Positions 9,064 to 19,264 of a stretch of DNA of 36,422 nucleotides are shown in pieces; positions within the stretch are counted from its first letter, which is position 1; every line of letters begins with the position of its first letter. Below the pieces are notes generated by a model. That model was given only the letters and a program-made list of their open reading frames with translations. It made no database searches and was not told the origin of the DNA. The translations under genes were made by a program, and so were the position numbers. Source of the DNA: Planctomycetota bacterium (GTDB lineage: Bacteria > Planctomycetota > UBA1135 > GCA-002686595); the NCBI GenBank assembly GCA_028278425.1, contig JANQEJ010000216.1:1-36422 (forward strand), read 5' to 3'.

Positions 9064-10338
9064 CTAGAGATCCACGAACTCGACCAGGAACCGCAGCGGC
9101 TCGTCGCGCTTGCCGCCCTTGAGGCCTTCGATCTCGATCCAGTACTTCTCCCCGTCCGCCACGAGCAGGCCGACCGGCCGGAAGACCAGCGTGTTCGCGC
9201 CCACCTTGCCGATGTGGTCGATCGGCAGCGGCTCGTCGGTCCTCGCGTACAGGTCGTCGAGCTGCCACACCTTCGCCGTGACGTCCGACGCGTTGCCGAC
9301 CCGGTGCCCGTCGCTCAGGTTGAGGCTCCAGGCGTGGCGCTCGCCGAAGTACCCGACCGGCACGTAGCCGCGCGGGGGGTAGGCGATGGCGTCCGTCTTC
9401 TTCACCTTGCCGCTGCGGTCCATGGACCACATCGCGGAGTAGCCCCCGAAGCTGCCGAAGCCGGTCTTCCCCAGCGCCGGGTTCAGGCAGTGCATGCGGT
9501 GCCCAATCCGGTCGATGTTCGACGGGTCGGAGTCGTCCATGTACATGTCGACCGAGATCGGGATGTCGCCCGTCGACGCCAGGTTGGAGCTGCTCGTGCC
9601 GCGGTACCCGTCGCGGTACTCGCCGTCGGGCCAGCCCGGGTTGGCCGGCGTGTGGTCGAGCCGGTCGATCGCCGCGCAGAGCTTCGCGCCCCACTGGCAG
9701 AAGTAGTTGTACTGCTCGTCGAGCGCGAGATGCTCGTAGGAGATGCCGACGAGGAAGCGGTAGGCCATCAGCCGCAGGAGCCCGCGCTCGCGCCCGATCC
9801 GAAGCGTCTCCTCCTCGGTCTCGGCGGTCAAAGGCAGCTCGGCCTCCGGCGCGTAGATCGCGTCGAGCCCGGCGCGGATCTCGTCCAGCGAGCGCGGGAA
9901 CGGCACGACGCCGTCGATCTCGAGCAGCTCGCCGTCCTTCCACTTCTGCCGGCTCGAGACCTTCTTCCCCGCGTAGAACTCGCGCGGGCCGTCGAGCGCG
10001 CCGTCCTTGTAGACGGCGGTGAGCCGCAGGTTCCCGTCGGGCAGCCGGTCGGTGTACTTCCCGTGCAGCGCGCCCTTCTTGTACTTCGCGTAGACGTGCT
10101 TCGAGCCGTCGGGATGGAACGTCGCATAGGCCCCGTCCAGCTCGCCGGCGCGGTAGCGCGCGCGCACCTTGACCTGTCCGTCGCGGTAGAGCTCGGTGAA
10201 GTTCCCGTGCCGGCGGCCGTTCTCGTCGACGTCGTAGCGGAGCTTGACCGTGCCGTCGGCGTAGAACTCCTGGACGGACTCAGGCGGAGGTGAGCCGAGG
10301 ACGAGGGTGCCTAGCAGGACGAGCAGCAGCGCGCGCAT
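9064..10338 (-). CDS. Secreted MORN-repeat protein with CAP-like C-terminal domain
   Basis: A 424-residue protein with signal peptide (about residues 1-16). Residues about 22-142 carry five or so MORN/YwqK-type repeats, each close to YxxGxxxGxxxxFYxDGxxK, such as RHGNFTELYRDGQVK and LDGAYATFHPDGSKH. After a helical linker, residues about 180-340 resemble a bacterial CAP/SCP-like domain: SSSNLAST, then RIGHRMHCLNPALGKTGFG near residue 275, which matches the conserved GHR...LNP...GxG block. A short beta domain closes the chain. MORN repeats usually bind surfaces or lipids; CAP domains bind lipids or act on the cell wall. The MORN assignment is firm and the CAP one moderate. It lies 36 bases after the gene at 10375-12282 on the same strand and is probably co-transcribed. 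Confidence 0.82.
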   Translation of the reverse strand: MRALLLVLLGTLVLGSPPPESVQEFYADGTVKLRYDVDENGRRHGNFTELYRDGQVKVRARYRAGELDGAYATFHPDGSKHVYAKYKKGALHGKYTDRLPDGNLRLTAVYKDGALDGPREFYAGKKVSSRQKWKDGELLEIDGVVPFPRSLDEIRAGLDAIYAPEAELPLTAETEEETLRIGRERGLLRLMAYRFLVGISYEHLALDEQYNYFCQWGAKLCAAIDRLDHTPANPGWPDGEYRDGYRGTSSSNLASTGDIPISVDMYMDDSDPSNIDRIGHRMHCLNPALGKTGFGSFGGYSAMWSMDRSGKVKKTDAIAYPPRGYVPVGYFGERHAWSLNLSDGHRVGNASDVTAKVWQLDDLYARTDEPLPIDHIGKVGANTLVFRPVGLLVADGEKYWIEIEGLKGGKRDEPLRFLVEFVDL

Positions 10339-10374
10339 CCGCGCATTCTCACGCGGGTGCCGGAGGGCGGCAAG

Positions 10375-12282
10375 CTACTCCCCGGCTTCCCCGACCGGCT
10401 CGAGCACAAGATAAACGTCGTCGGGCGTGAGGTAGTAATCCTCGTCGACGCACTCCGGGCCCGGCGAGAACTCGTCCGGCTCGTACCCTTCCCGTTCCAG
10501 CCTGTACGACTCCGGCAGAAAGGTCGCTTCGAGCACGGCCACCCCGCGTTCGTCGGTGACGGCGTCCGGGGCGCCCGGAGCGGAGAAGCGGACGCCAGCG
10601 ATGGGCTCTTCGGTCAGGTAGTCCAGCACGGTCACCGGAAGCCGGAACCCGCGGTCCAGCTCCAGCTTGAGCGGCACTTCCACGTCGCCCGCGGCGAGCA
10701 TGTCGCCCAGCGGAAGGTCGAGAGGAAGGTAGCCTTGGGCGAGGATTAGCACGCGAACTCCGGGCTGGAACTTGGCCTGGACGTGACCCGCGCCGTTCTG
10801 CCCCATCCAGCTCCCCCAGGTGCGCTGGGGACGCTCGAGGTGGACGGTGAGATGGAACTTCTCCACGGGAGCGCCCGAGGCGCGGTCCACCACGATCAGC
10901 GTGATCGATCGTTCCTCGAGCACGTCGACGCGCCGGAACTCCAGGCCCGTCGTTCCGAAGGCGACCTCGGCGTGCGCGGGCTCGTAGACGTCGCCGAGAG
11001 GGTCGGGAAGGACGACCAGACGGTCGTCGAGGAAGGCCACGTGCTCGAAGCGGCCCTCTTCGTCGGTCTTCTCGCGTCCGCGTTCCCCGGCGCCGACGAT
11101 CTCGACGTGAACGCCGGCCAACCCCTCGCCTTTTTCGTCCACGACGCGACCCGCCACGGCGACCGGCCGCTCCACGTCGATCGCCTTCACCCACTCGATC
11201 TCCCGGCCGGCCTCGATGGTCACGGTGCCCGCCGGCGTCTCCCGCTCGACGCCCAGGGACTCGGCGTGGATCGACACGTCGAAGGAGATCGGCGGAAGCG
11301 GGGCGAAGAAGGCCTCGCCGTTTCGGTACGTGTAGCGCGTCAGCTTCAGGCCCGCCCACGGGGCGCCCGGGACATACGACGACTTGTAGGGAGAACCCGT
11401 CGGACGGAGGCGCACGGACGCGTCGTTCGCGGGCTTCCCCGCCAGGTCGGTCACGCGGACGCGGAGCTTCCCGCCGCGCTGCAGCTCGAGTGTCCACGGT
11501 CCGGGGGAGAGCGGCGGGCCCATGCGCGGCGCGCGTCCGACGAAGTCTTCGCCCAGCGTCGCCACGGCTTCGGCGGCCCACTCGACTTCGTCTTCCGTCA
11601 GCGGAAAGACTGCGATACCGCTGGAGCCGACCGGCTCGCCGTACCTGCGTCGCCAGTAGGAGTTCTCCGGGCCGAGGTCGAGGACGGCCCGGGCGCCCTC
11701 GGCGGGACTCCCGTCCGGCAGGACGAGTCGGAACCGCAGCTCGAAGCGGACCTCCTCCGGCCGAAGCTGGGTGAGGCCGAACTCGATCTCGTCGCCGGCG
11801 CCGTGGCCAAGCTCGCCGTAGATGAAGCTGCTGGGCTGGAAGTGGTCGGGATTGAGCCGCCTCCCGTCGTCGGGCCAGACGAACGTGATGGCGCCGGCGC
11901 GGAGGTGAGGGAACGTGAAGCGTCCCTCGGCGTCGGTCGTCAGCGTCGTCTTGGGATCGGGCGGCTGCAGGACCATGATCGGAAAGCTCGCGACCGCCTT
12001 TCCCGTGATCGCGTCGATCACGTGTCCGCGCAGCGACGACTCGGCCGGCTCCGGCGCAGTCTCCGCCGGTTCTTCGCGTGCGAGCTCCGTGCGCGCGGCG
12101 GCTTCCACGGTCGGGTCCGAATCGGGCGGGGGCGCGGCCTGGAGCTCCGCGGGTGTTTCGTCGCCGCCGTTCGTCGTCGCCGGCGCGGCGCCGCGCGAGC
12201 TGCGGTCGGTCGGCCAGGCCAACCAGGCGAGCGCTCCCCCCAGGACGAGGAGCACCGGGATCAGGATGCGGAGACGCTTCAC
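10375..12282 (-). CDS. Anchored protein with carboxypeptidase-regulatory-like domains
   Basis: A 635-residue protein. I start it at GTG 12282, because this places a clean signal anchor (KRLRILIPVLLVLGGALAWLAW, about residues 2-22) at the N-terminus; the frame stays open upstream but would run antisense into the next gene. A Pro/Ala/Glu-rich linker to about residue 85 is followed by beta modules: SLRGHVIDAITGKAVASFPI, VLPDGSPAEGARAVLDL, RVTDLAGKPANDASVRL, AGRVVDEKGEGLAGVHVEIV and TVLDYLTEEPIAGVRF. No catalytic residues are recognised. A minus-strand TAGAAT (12316-12311) could be its -10 element, but no -35 is clear. It is divergent from the ygfK-like gene across 73 bases and is likely first in a unit with the MORN protein. 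It is a paralogue of the proteins at 5479, 22159 and 23811. Confidence 0.88.
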   Translation of the reverse strand: MKRLRILIPVLLVLGGALAWLAWPTDRSSRGAAPATTNGGDETPAELQAAPPPDSDPTVEAAARTELAREEPAETAPEPAESSLRGHVIDAITGKAVASFPIMVLQPPDPKTTLTTDAEGRFTFPHLRAGAITFVWPDDGRRLNPDHFQPSSFIYGELGHGAGDEIEFGLTQLRPEEVRFELRFRLVLPDGSPAEGARAVLDLGPENSYWRRRYGEPVGSSGIAVFPLTEDEVEWAAEAVATLGEDFVGRAPRMGPPLSPGPWTLELQRGGKLRVRVTDLAGKPANDASVRLRPTGSPYKSSYVPGAPWAGLKLTRYTYRNGEAFFAPLPPISFDVSIHAESLGVERETPAGTVTIEAGREIEWVKAIDVERPVAVAGRVVDEKGEGLAGVHVEIVGAGERGREKTDEEGRFEHVAFLDDRLVVLPDPLGDVYEPAHAEVAFGTTGLEFRRVDVLEERSITLIVVDRASGAPVEKFHLTVHLERPQRTWGSWMGQNGAGHVQAKFQPGVRVLILAQGYLPLDLPLGDMLAAGDVEVPLKLELDRGFRLPVTVLDYLTEEPIAGVRFSAPGAPDAVTDERGVAVLEATFLPESYRLEREGYEPDEFSPGPECVDEDYYLTPDDVYLVLEPVGEAGE

Positions 12283-12342
12283 GGCGAGCGGGCGGCAGGC
12301 TCCGGCCGAGATTCTAGACGACCGGCTCCATCGCCGGAGGCG

Positions 12343-12348
12343 TATCCT
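12343..12348 (+). promoter_or_regulatory. Candidate -10 hexamer (TATCCT) for a leaderless ygfK-like transcript
   Basis: TATCCT ends seven bases before the ATG at 12356. No Shine-Dalgarno sequence is visible in the 73-base divergent gap. Transcription would begin at about the start codon. This fits the TANNNT-N(6-8)-ATG pattern known for leaderless genes in GC-rich bacteria such as Deinococcus. It is a by-eye prediction. Confidence 0.3.
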
Positions 12349-12355
12349 GCCGGCC

Positions 12356-14416
<2,061 letters not shown>

Positions 14417-14479
14417 TCCCCGCGGCGTAGCTCAGCGGCGCCCCTTAGACTGCTGCTCCCCTGCACCCGACCATCTGCC

Positions 14480-17400
14480 ATGACTGAGACCACATCCTCG
14501 GGCGGCACGCCCGATCCCGAGCTTCCGCATGTCGACTCCGACCTGACGGCCCGCCTCACGAACACGTTCGGACCGGACGTCGATCCGGCCGTGCAACTGG
14601 GTGAGGACTCCTCCCGCCAGCGCGTGAGCGAGCTCGCTTCCCGGGGCAGCGGTAGCCGCTACCGCTTGGATGGAGAGATCGCGCGCGGCGGCATGGGGGC
14701 GATCCTCAAGATTCGCGACAACGATCTCCGGCGTACGCTGGCGATGAAGGTCATGTTGGAGCGCGAGGGTAGCGACAAGACGGCCGGTCTCAGCCGTTTC
14801 CTCGAAGAGGCGCAGGTCACCGGACAGCTCGATCACCCAGGCGTCGTGCCGGTCCACGAGCTTGGAGTCGATCACTCTGGTCGTGTGTACTTCACGATGC
14901 GGCTGGTACGCGGGCAGGATCTCAAGGAGGTAATCGATCTGCACCACCGCGGTGACGCCGACTGGACCCTCCCGCGCTGCGTCGAAGTCATCCTCCGTGC
15001 CTGCGAGGCTCTCGCCTACGCTCACGACAAGGGCGTCGTTCACCGGGACCTGAAGCCGGCAAACATCATGGCCGGCAAGTACGGGGAAGTGTACGTGATG
15101 GACTGGGGGCTCGCGCGCGTGCTCGGACGCTCCGACTCACGCGACTTGCGAATCCCGGAGTCGCATCGAGTGTCGCTGTCCGACATAAGCACCGACCGTA
15201 ACGCGCTCCGCGAGCAGGACGCGGACTCACCCATCGTCACCCGAGACGGGACGATTGTGGGGACGCCGGCGTACATGCCGCCCGAGCAGGCGCGCGGTGA
15301 CCTGGACGATGTCGACCAGAGGGCAGACGTCTACTCGATGGGGGCCGTGCTCTACGAGCTTCTGGCCGGAACCGCGCCGTACGTCGTACCGGGCGATCGG
15401 ATGGGCCCTTGGATCCTGCTGGCGCGTGTTGTCGACGGTCCGCCGCGACCGCTCGGTGACCTCGCTCCGGACGTCCAACCGGAGCTTGAGGCGATCTGTG
15501 CCAAGGCGATGGCACGCGGGCCCGATCAGCGCTACTCGGACGTTGGAGAGCTTGCTGAAGACCTGCGGTCCTTTCTCGAGGGCAGGGTCGTCCGCGCTTA
15601 CCGAACCGGAGCCGTGATCGAGCTCCGCAAGTGGATTGAGCGCAACCGCGGGGTTGCGGCTTCGTTGTTGGGCGTGCTTGTCGTCGTGATAACCTCAGCG
15701 ATTGGGATCACGTCGGTTCACGCCGCAGGGCGTCAGCGGACGGAGACCGAACGAATGCGGGCCGCAGAGGCGGAGGAAGACGCCCGAGTCTCTGCAGCGC
15801 GTTTGGACCGAGTCCAGGGCCACCTCGAGAACTTCCTTGAGTCAACGGGGCCGATGAAGGAAGGCCGCGCGCAGCTCGTCGCCGACCTACTCGAGCTCGC
15901 CGTGGAAGAGTTCGGCATGCTGGAGGCTGACGCGCTCTTCGAGCTCGTCTACGAACTGGGGGAGACCCAGTTTGCGCTTGGAGACTTCAACGAGGCTCAC
16001 GAGCACTTCGAGCAGTCAGTGTGGTTTGCGGAGCTGGGCCATGGTAGACGATCGATCGAGGCTGCCAAGGCGCTTCGCTCACTTGGCTCAGCCCACCAGA
16101 AGCTGGGCCGACGAATCGAGGCGGAGAAGTGTGTTCGGGAGAGCACCAGCATTCTTCGCGAGAAGGGCGACGAGGAGGAGTTGATCGCCGCCGTGGCTCA
16201 GCTTGCGGTGATCCTGAAAAACCAGGGGCGCTACGAGGAGGCTCGACCGATCTACGAAGAGGCGATCGAGTTGGCCGAGCAGTGGGATGAAGACTCTCCA
16301 TTGGCCTTCACCGCGATGAACAACCTCGGGTTGTTCTACTCCTCGCTCCGTGAGCACGAGACCGCACTCGAGTGGCTCTCAAGAGCTCTCGATGGACGGC
16401 GGCGTTTGCTCGGCGAGGATCATGTGGACACGTGCAACTCCCTGGACAACGTAGGCAACGTACTGCTGAGCCTCGGTAGAGTTGAGGAGGCCGAGACCTA
16501 CATACGGGCGGCGTTGCAGGGGCGGCTCGCACAACTGGGCGCGGACCATACCGACACGGCCATCTCGCAGAACAGTCTTGGCCGGCTGCTGGTTCAGGAC
16601 GATAGGTTTGCCGAGGCAGAGACGCTCTACGGTCTGGCGCTTGAGACCGCCCGCACGAGGTACGGCGCAACTCATCCCGAGACACTGACGCTGTGCGAGA
16701 ACCTGGCCGGCGTGCGTTCGCGACTAGGGAGGTTCGAGGAGGCAGAGGCGCTGTTGCTCGAATCCTTGGCGGTCCGTCGTGCCAAGGCTGGCAACCACGA
16801 GCCCGCGGGGCTTGTCTCGGCGCTCGACGCGTATGCGGACATGCTCGAGCTGCAACGAGACTGGTCTAGCGCTGTCGAGATTCGCCGCGAAGAGCTTGAT
16901 GAGGCCCTTGCCGTGTTCGGCGACAGCAGGACTACGGCGCAGGCGGCCCAGAAACTCTCGCGTGCGCTCGTGTACGCGGAGCGCATTGTGGAAGCGCGGG
17001 AAGCCCTCGACCGAGCCCTCGAGATCTATGCCGCTCTAGGGGAAGCCGGCCAGGAGCGGGGTCTCTGGGCGCGCCAACACTTCGCGAACTGGTGCGGCGA
17101 CGTCGATGAGCTCCCCATGGCGATCGAGACCGCGCAGGCGTCGTTGGTTCTGATCCGGGAGACCGGTAGTCCGGAGGATGTCGCGAAGATTCTGTCGGAC
17201 CTTGGCCTCTACCTGAAGTGGTCGGGGAGGAACGAGGAGGCCTACGAGTACTACGACGAGAGTCTCGCCATCATGCGGTCGCAGCCCGAGAGCCCGGGGC
17301 TCTACTTCATCCTGAACAACATGGCCTATTTGCTCGAGAGCATGGGGCGCTTCGACGAGGCCGAACCCCTGTTCGTCGAGGCGATCGCCGGCAGGGAACA

Positions 17401-18031
17401 GATGTACGGAGCCGACGCCTACGACACCCTGACGACGGTCAAGGGCTTCGCTCAGCTGTTGCGGCAGGACGGGCGAGGCGAAGAGGCCTGGGGTCACCTC
17501 GAGCGGGTGCTCGAAGGCAGCGCGGAAAGAGGCGAAGACAGGTTCGAGGACCTCTACCAGGAGAGCTGCTACGAAGCGGGCACCTACTTTCTCATGGAGA
17601 GGGATCCGGCCACGGCCGTCGGATACCTCCGCGACAGCTTGCGCACCTGCAGGCGATTGTTCGGTTCGGCGAGCGTCAAGGCGCTCGAGGCCCAGAGCCG
17701 GATGGCGGTCGCTCTCCTGGAGCTTGGCGAGCCGAACGCGGCGAGCATGCACCTCGAGGAGGTGCTCGACACCCTCGTGGAGCGGACACCGCACGACTCA
17801 GTCACGCTGACCGTGGCGCGCATGCACCTGGGTCGGTGCATGTCGATCATGGACCGAGCAGAGGAGGCCGAGGAGCACTTGCTCGCGGCCTACGAGCGTT
17901 CCGAAGGACTCCACCGTCCTGAGGTCCGGACACGGGCGGTGGAGAGTCTCGTCGAGCACTACGCTCGAGTGGGAGCGGAAGAGGAGGCGGCGAGGTTCCA
18001 GCAGCTGCTCGACGCGTCCGACGACCGTTAG
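14480..18031 (+). CDS. Membrane Ser/Thr protein kinase with long TPR tail
   Basis: A 1183-residue protein. The kinase domain (about residues 61-372) has the glycine loop GEIARGGMG (65-73), catalytic lysine K90, HRDLKPANIM with D190, DWGLAR (D208, DWG in place of DFG, usual in this bacterial kinase branch) and GTPAYMPPEQ near 260. The activation segment between DWG and PPE carries about 40 extra residues rich in Ser, Asp and Arg. One transmembrane helix follows (about 392-415), then a charged coiled-coil stretch, then TPR repeats to the end (about 450-1180; e.g. repeats with ALGDFNEAHEHFEQSV and GRYEEARPIYEEAIELA). Topology puts the TPR region outside the cytoplasm. The likely role is signal sensing through TPR-bound partners. 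All catalytic residues are present. Codon use is less GC-rich than in its neighbours. The gene converges with 18061-19260, 29 bases apart. Confidence 0.94.
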   Translation: MTETTSSGGTPDPELPHVDSDLTARLTNTFGPDVDPAVQLGEDSSRQRVSELASRGSGSRYRLDGEIARGGMGAILKIRDNDLRRTLAMKVMLEREGSDKTAGLSRFLEEAQVTGQLDHPGVVPVHELGVDHSGRVYFTMRLVRGQDLKEVIDLHHRGDADWTLPRCVEVILRACEALAYAHDKGVVHRDLKPANIMAGKYGEVYVMDWGLARVLGRSDSRDLRIPESHRVSLSDISTDRNALREQDADSPIVTRDGTIVGTPAYMPPEQARGDLDDVDQRADVYSMGAVLYELLAGTAPYVVPGDRMGPWILLARVVDGPPRPLGDLAPDVQPELEAICAKAMARGPDQRYSDVGELAEDLRSFLEGRVVRAYRTGAVIELRKWIERNRGVAASLLGVLVVVITSAIGITSVHAAGRQRTETERMRAAEAEEDARVSAARLDRVQGHLENFLESTGPMKEGRAQLVADLLELAVEEFGMLEADALFELVYELGETQFALGDFNEAHEHFEQSVWFAELGHGRRSIEAAKALRSLGSAHQKLGRRIEAEKCVRESTSILREKGDEEELIAAVAQLAVILKNQGRYEEARPIYEEAIELAEQWDEDSPLAFTAMNNLGLFYSSLREHETALEWLSRALDGRRRLLGEDHVDTCNSLDNVGNVLLSLGRVEEAETYIRAALQGRLAQLGADHTDTAISQNSLGRLLVQDDRFAEAETLYGLALETARTRYGATHPETLTLCENLAGVRSRLGRFEEAEALLLESLAVRRAKAGNHEPAGLVSALDAYADMLELQRDWSSAVEIRREELDEALAVFGDSRTTAQAAQKLSRALVYAERIVEAREALDRALEIYAALGEAGQERGLWARQHFANWCGDVDELPMAIETAQASLVLIRETGSPEDVAKILSDLGLYLKWSGRNEEAYEYYDESLAIMRSQPESPGLYFILNNMAYLLESMGRFDEAEPLFVEAIAGREQMYGADAYDTLTTVKGFAQLLRQDGRGEEAWGHLERVLEGSAERGEDRFEDLYQESCYEAGTYFLMERDPATAVGYLRDSLRTCRRLFGSASVKALEAQSRMAVALLELGEPNAASMHLEEVLDTLVERTPHDSVTLTVARMHLGRCMSIMDRAEEAEEHLLAAYERSEGLHRPEVRTRAVESLVEHYARVGAEEEAARFQQLLDASDDR

Positions 18032-18060
18032 CGGCTCGGGACTCTTCGCGCGGCTTCCCG

Positions 18061-19260
18061 CTAGTCCGAGTAACGCTTCCCCAACCGGAAGAACTCCCCC
18101 GCCGCCTCGAAGAAGTCCTCCCCCGCCTGCTCCCGTAGGATCTCGGCCTGCACCTCGAGCGGGATTTCGAATCCGACGACGCGCTCCCACGACCCGCCGC
18201 CGAGGTCGACGCGGTTGTGCTCGTCGCGGTAGAGGCGCATCGCCTCGACGATCTGAACGAGCGCGCCCGGCCGGTGCTCGCGCAGGAACTCGACGACGCC
18301 CCAGGCGGGCTTCGCGGGCAGGTCCTCGTACTTGCCGCGCTGCCAGTCGGCGAACTCTGCGACCTTCAGCGGCTTCCCCTTGCGCTCCTTGAAGCGGGTG
18401 GCGAGCTCCTTGTCCCAGCCGGCGTGCTCGGAGGCCCAGACGAACTCGTCGCGGTAGGGGAAGCAGTAGATGCCGCCCTGCATCTCCATCTCGACGTGCC
18501 AGGCCCAGCCGTTCATCAGCCAGTAGGGGACCTGACCGAAGCGGCGCACGAGCAGGAGCTGGGCGGTGCGGTTGACGACCTCGTTGTCGGGGTCCCATTC
18601 CTCCATGCCGGCCGCGGTCTCGATGTAGGCGCCGGCGAGCGGCTGCTCCAACACGAAACCGGTGAAGCGCGTCGCGCTCGCGGCCCACTCCTTCAGGTAG
18701 GGATCCGATTCCGCGAGCCGCTCGAGCACGCCGGCGTAGTCCGCCTCGGTGTGCAGCACGAAGAGCACGATCGTCGCCGTGTCGAGCACGTTGTTCTCGC
18801 TGCCCCACGTCTCGGACCAGGACCAGCTTCCTTCTTCCTCCTCGCCGCCCTCGAGCGGCGGATCCTCGGGGTCCTCGGGCAGCGGGCCTTCGTCGTCGGG
18901 GTCCTCGGGCACCGACTCCGCGCCGGCCTCCTCCGCCTGCTTCTCCGCGCGCTCCGGCAGCGGCAGGGCCACCTCGAAGCGGTCGATCACGCGCTCGACG
19001 AGCTTCATCTGCGCCTTCCAGCGCTTGTTCTTCGACGGGCTGATCAGGAGGACGCGGCCCTCCTCCTCCAGGTCCATGCGGTAGCTCTTCTCCCGCGCCC
19101 ACTCCGCCCAGGCGTCGATCGCCGCGCGCGCGGGCTCGGGGAGGTCGGCGGGGAGCTCGGTGACCGGGTGGCTCTTGCCGCGCCAGCGCACCTTGAGCTC
19201 CTTGCCGGAGGTCGGCGCCGTGACGAGGAGCAGGAGAAGGAAGAGAAGGACGCTGCGCAC
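18061..19260 (-). CDS. Secreted protein resembling an inactive peptidase-MA-like metallopeptidase
   Basis: A 399-residue protein. I start it at GTG 19260, which has GGAGG seven bases upstream and directly gives the signal peptide RSVLLFLLLLLVTAPTSG; an ATG at 19311 would overlap the upstream gene by 47 bases. Residues about 110-160 are a highly acidic, low-complexity stretch (PEDPDDEGPLPEDPEDP and following). The C-terminal half has the frame of a peptidase-MA/DUF1570-like domain: VVNRTAQLLLVRRFGQVPYW, then LMNGWAWHVEME. Where active members have HExxH this protein has NRTAQ, and the later EGxAxY glutamate is Asn. It is therefore probably a non-catalytic, perhaps binding, version. It begins four bases after the stop of 19265-20692, so the two form one unit. 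The family call is by pattern and is moderate. Confidence 0.8.
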   Translation of the reverse strand: MRSVLLFLLLLLVTAPTSGKELKVRWRGKSHPVTELPADLPEPARAAIDAWAEWAREKSYRMDLEEEGRVLLISPSKNKRWKAQMKLVERVIDRFEVALPLPERAEKQAEEAGAESVPEDPDDEGPLPEDPEDPPLEGGEEEEGSWSWSETWGSENNVLDTATIVLFVLHTEADYAGVLERLAESDPYLKEWAASATRFTGFVLEQPLAGAYIETAAGMEEWDPDNEVVNRTAQLLLVRRFGQVPYWLMNGWAWHVEMEMQGGIYCFPYRDEFVWASEHAGWDKELATRFKERKGKPLKVAEFADWQRGKYEDLPAKPAWGVVEFLREHRPGALVQIVEAMRLYRDEHNRVDLGGGSWERVVGFEIPLEVQAEILREQAGEDFFEAAGEFFRLGKRYSD

Positions 19261-19264
19261 CGGC

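Noticed and set aside
5833..10293. 1486-codon open frame on the plus strand
   Set aside because: It runs antisense through two well-supported surface-protein genes and their gap, with low-complexity composition and no domain.
11915..12355. N-terminal extension of the ygfK-like gene
   Set aside because: It overlaps the divergent gene, and the family begins at the LRPLPF block just after the ATG at 12356.
15101..15109. DWG instead of DFG as sign of a dead kinase
   Set aside because: DWG is usual in this bacterial kinase branch, and K90, D190 and D208 are all present.
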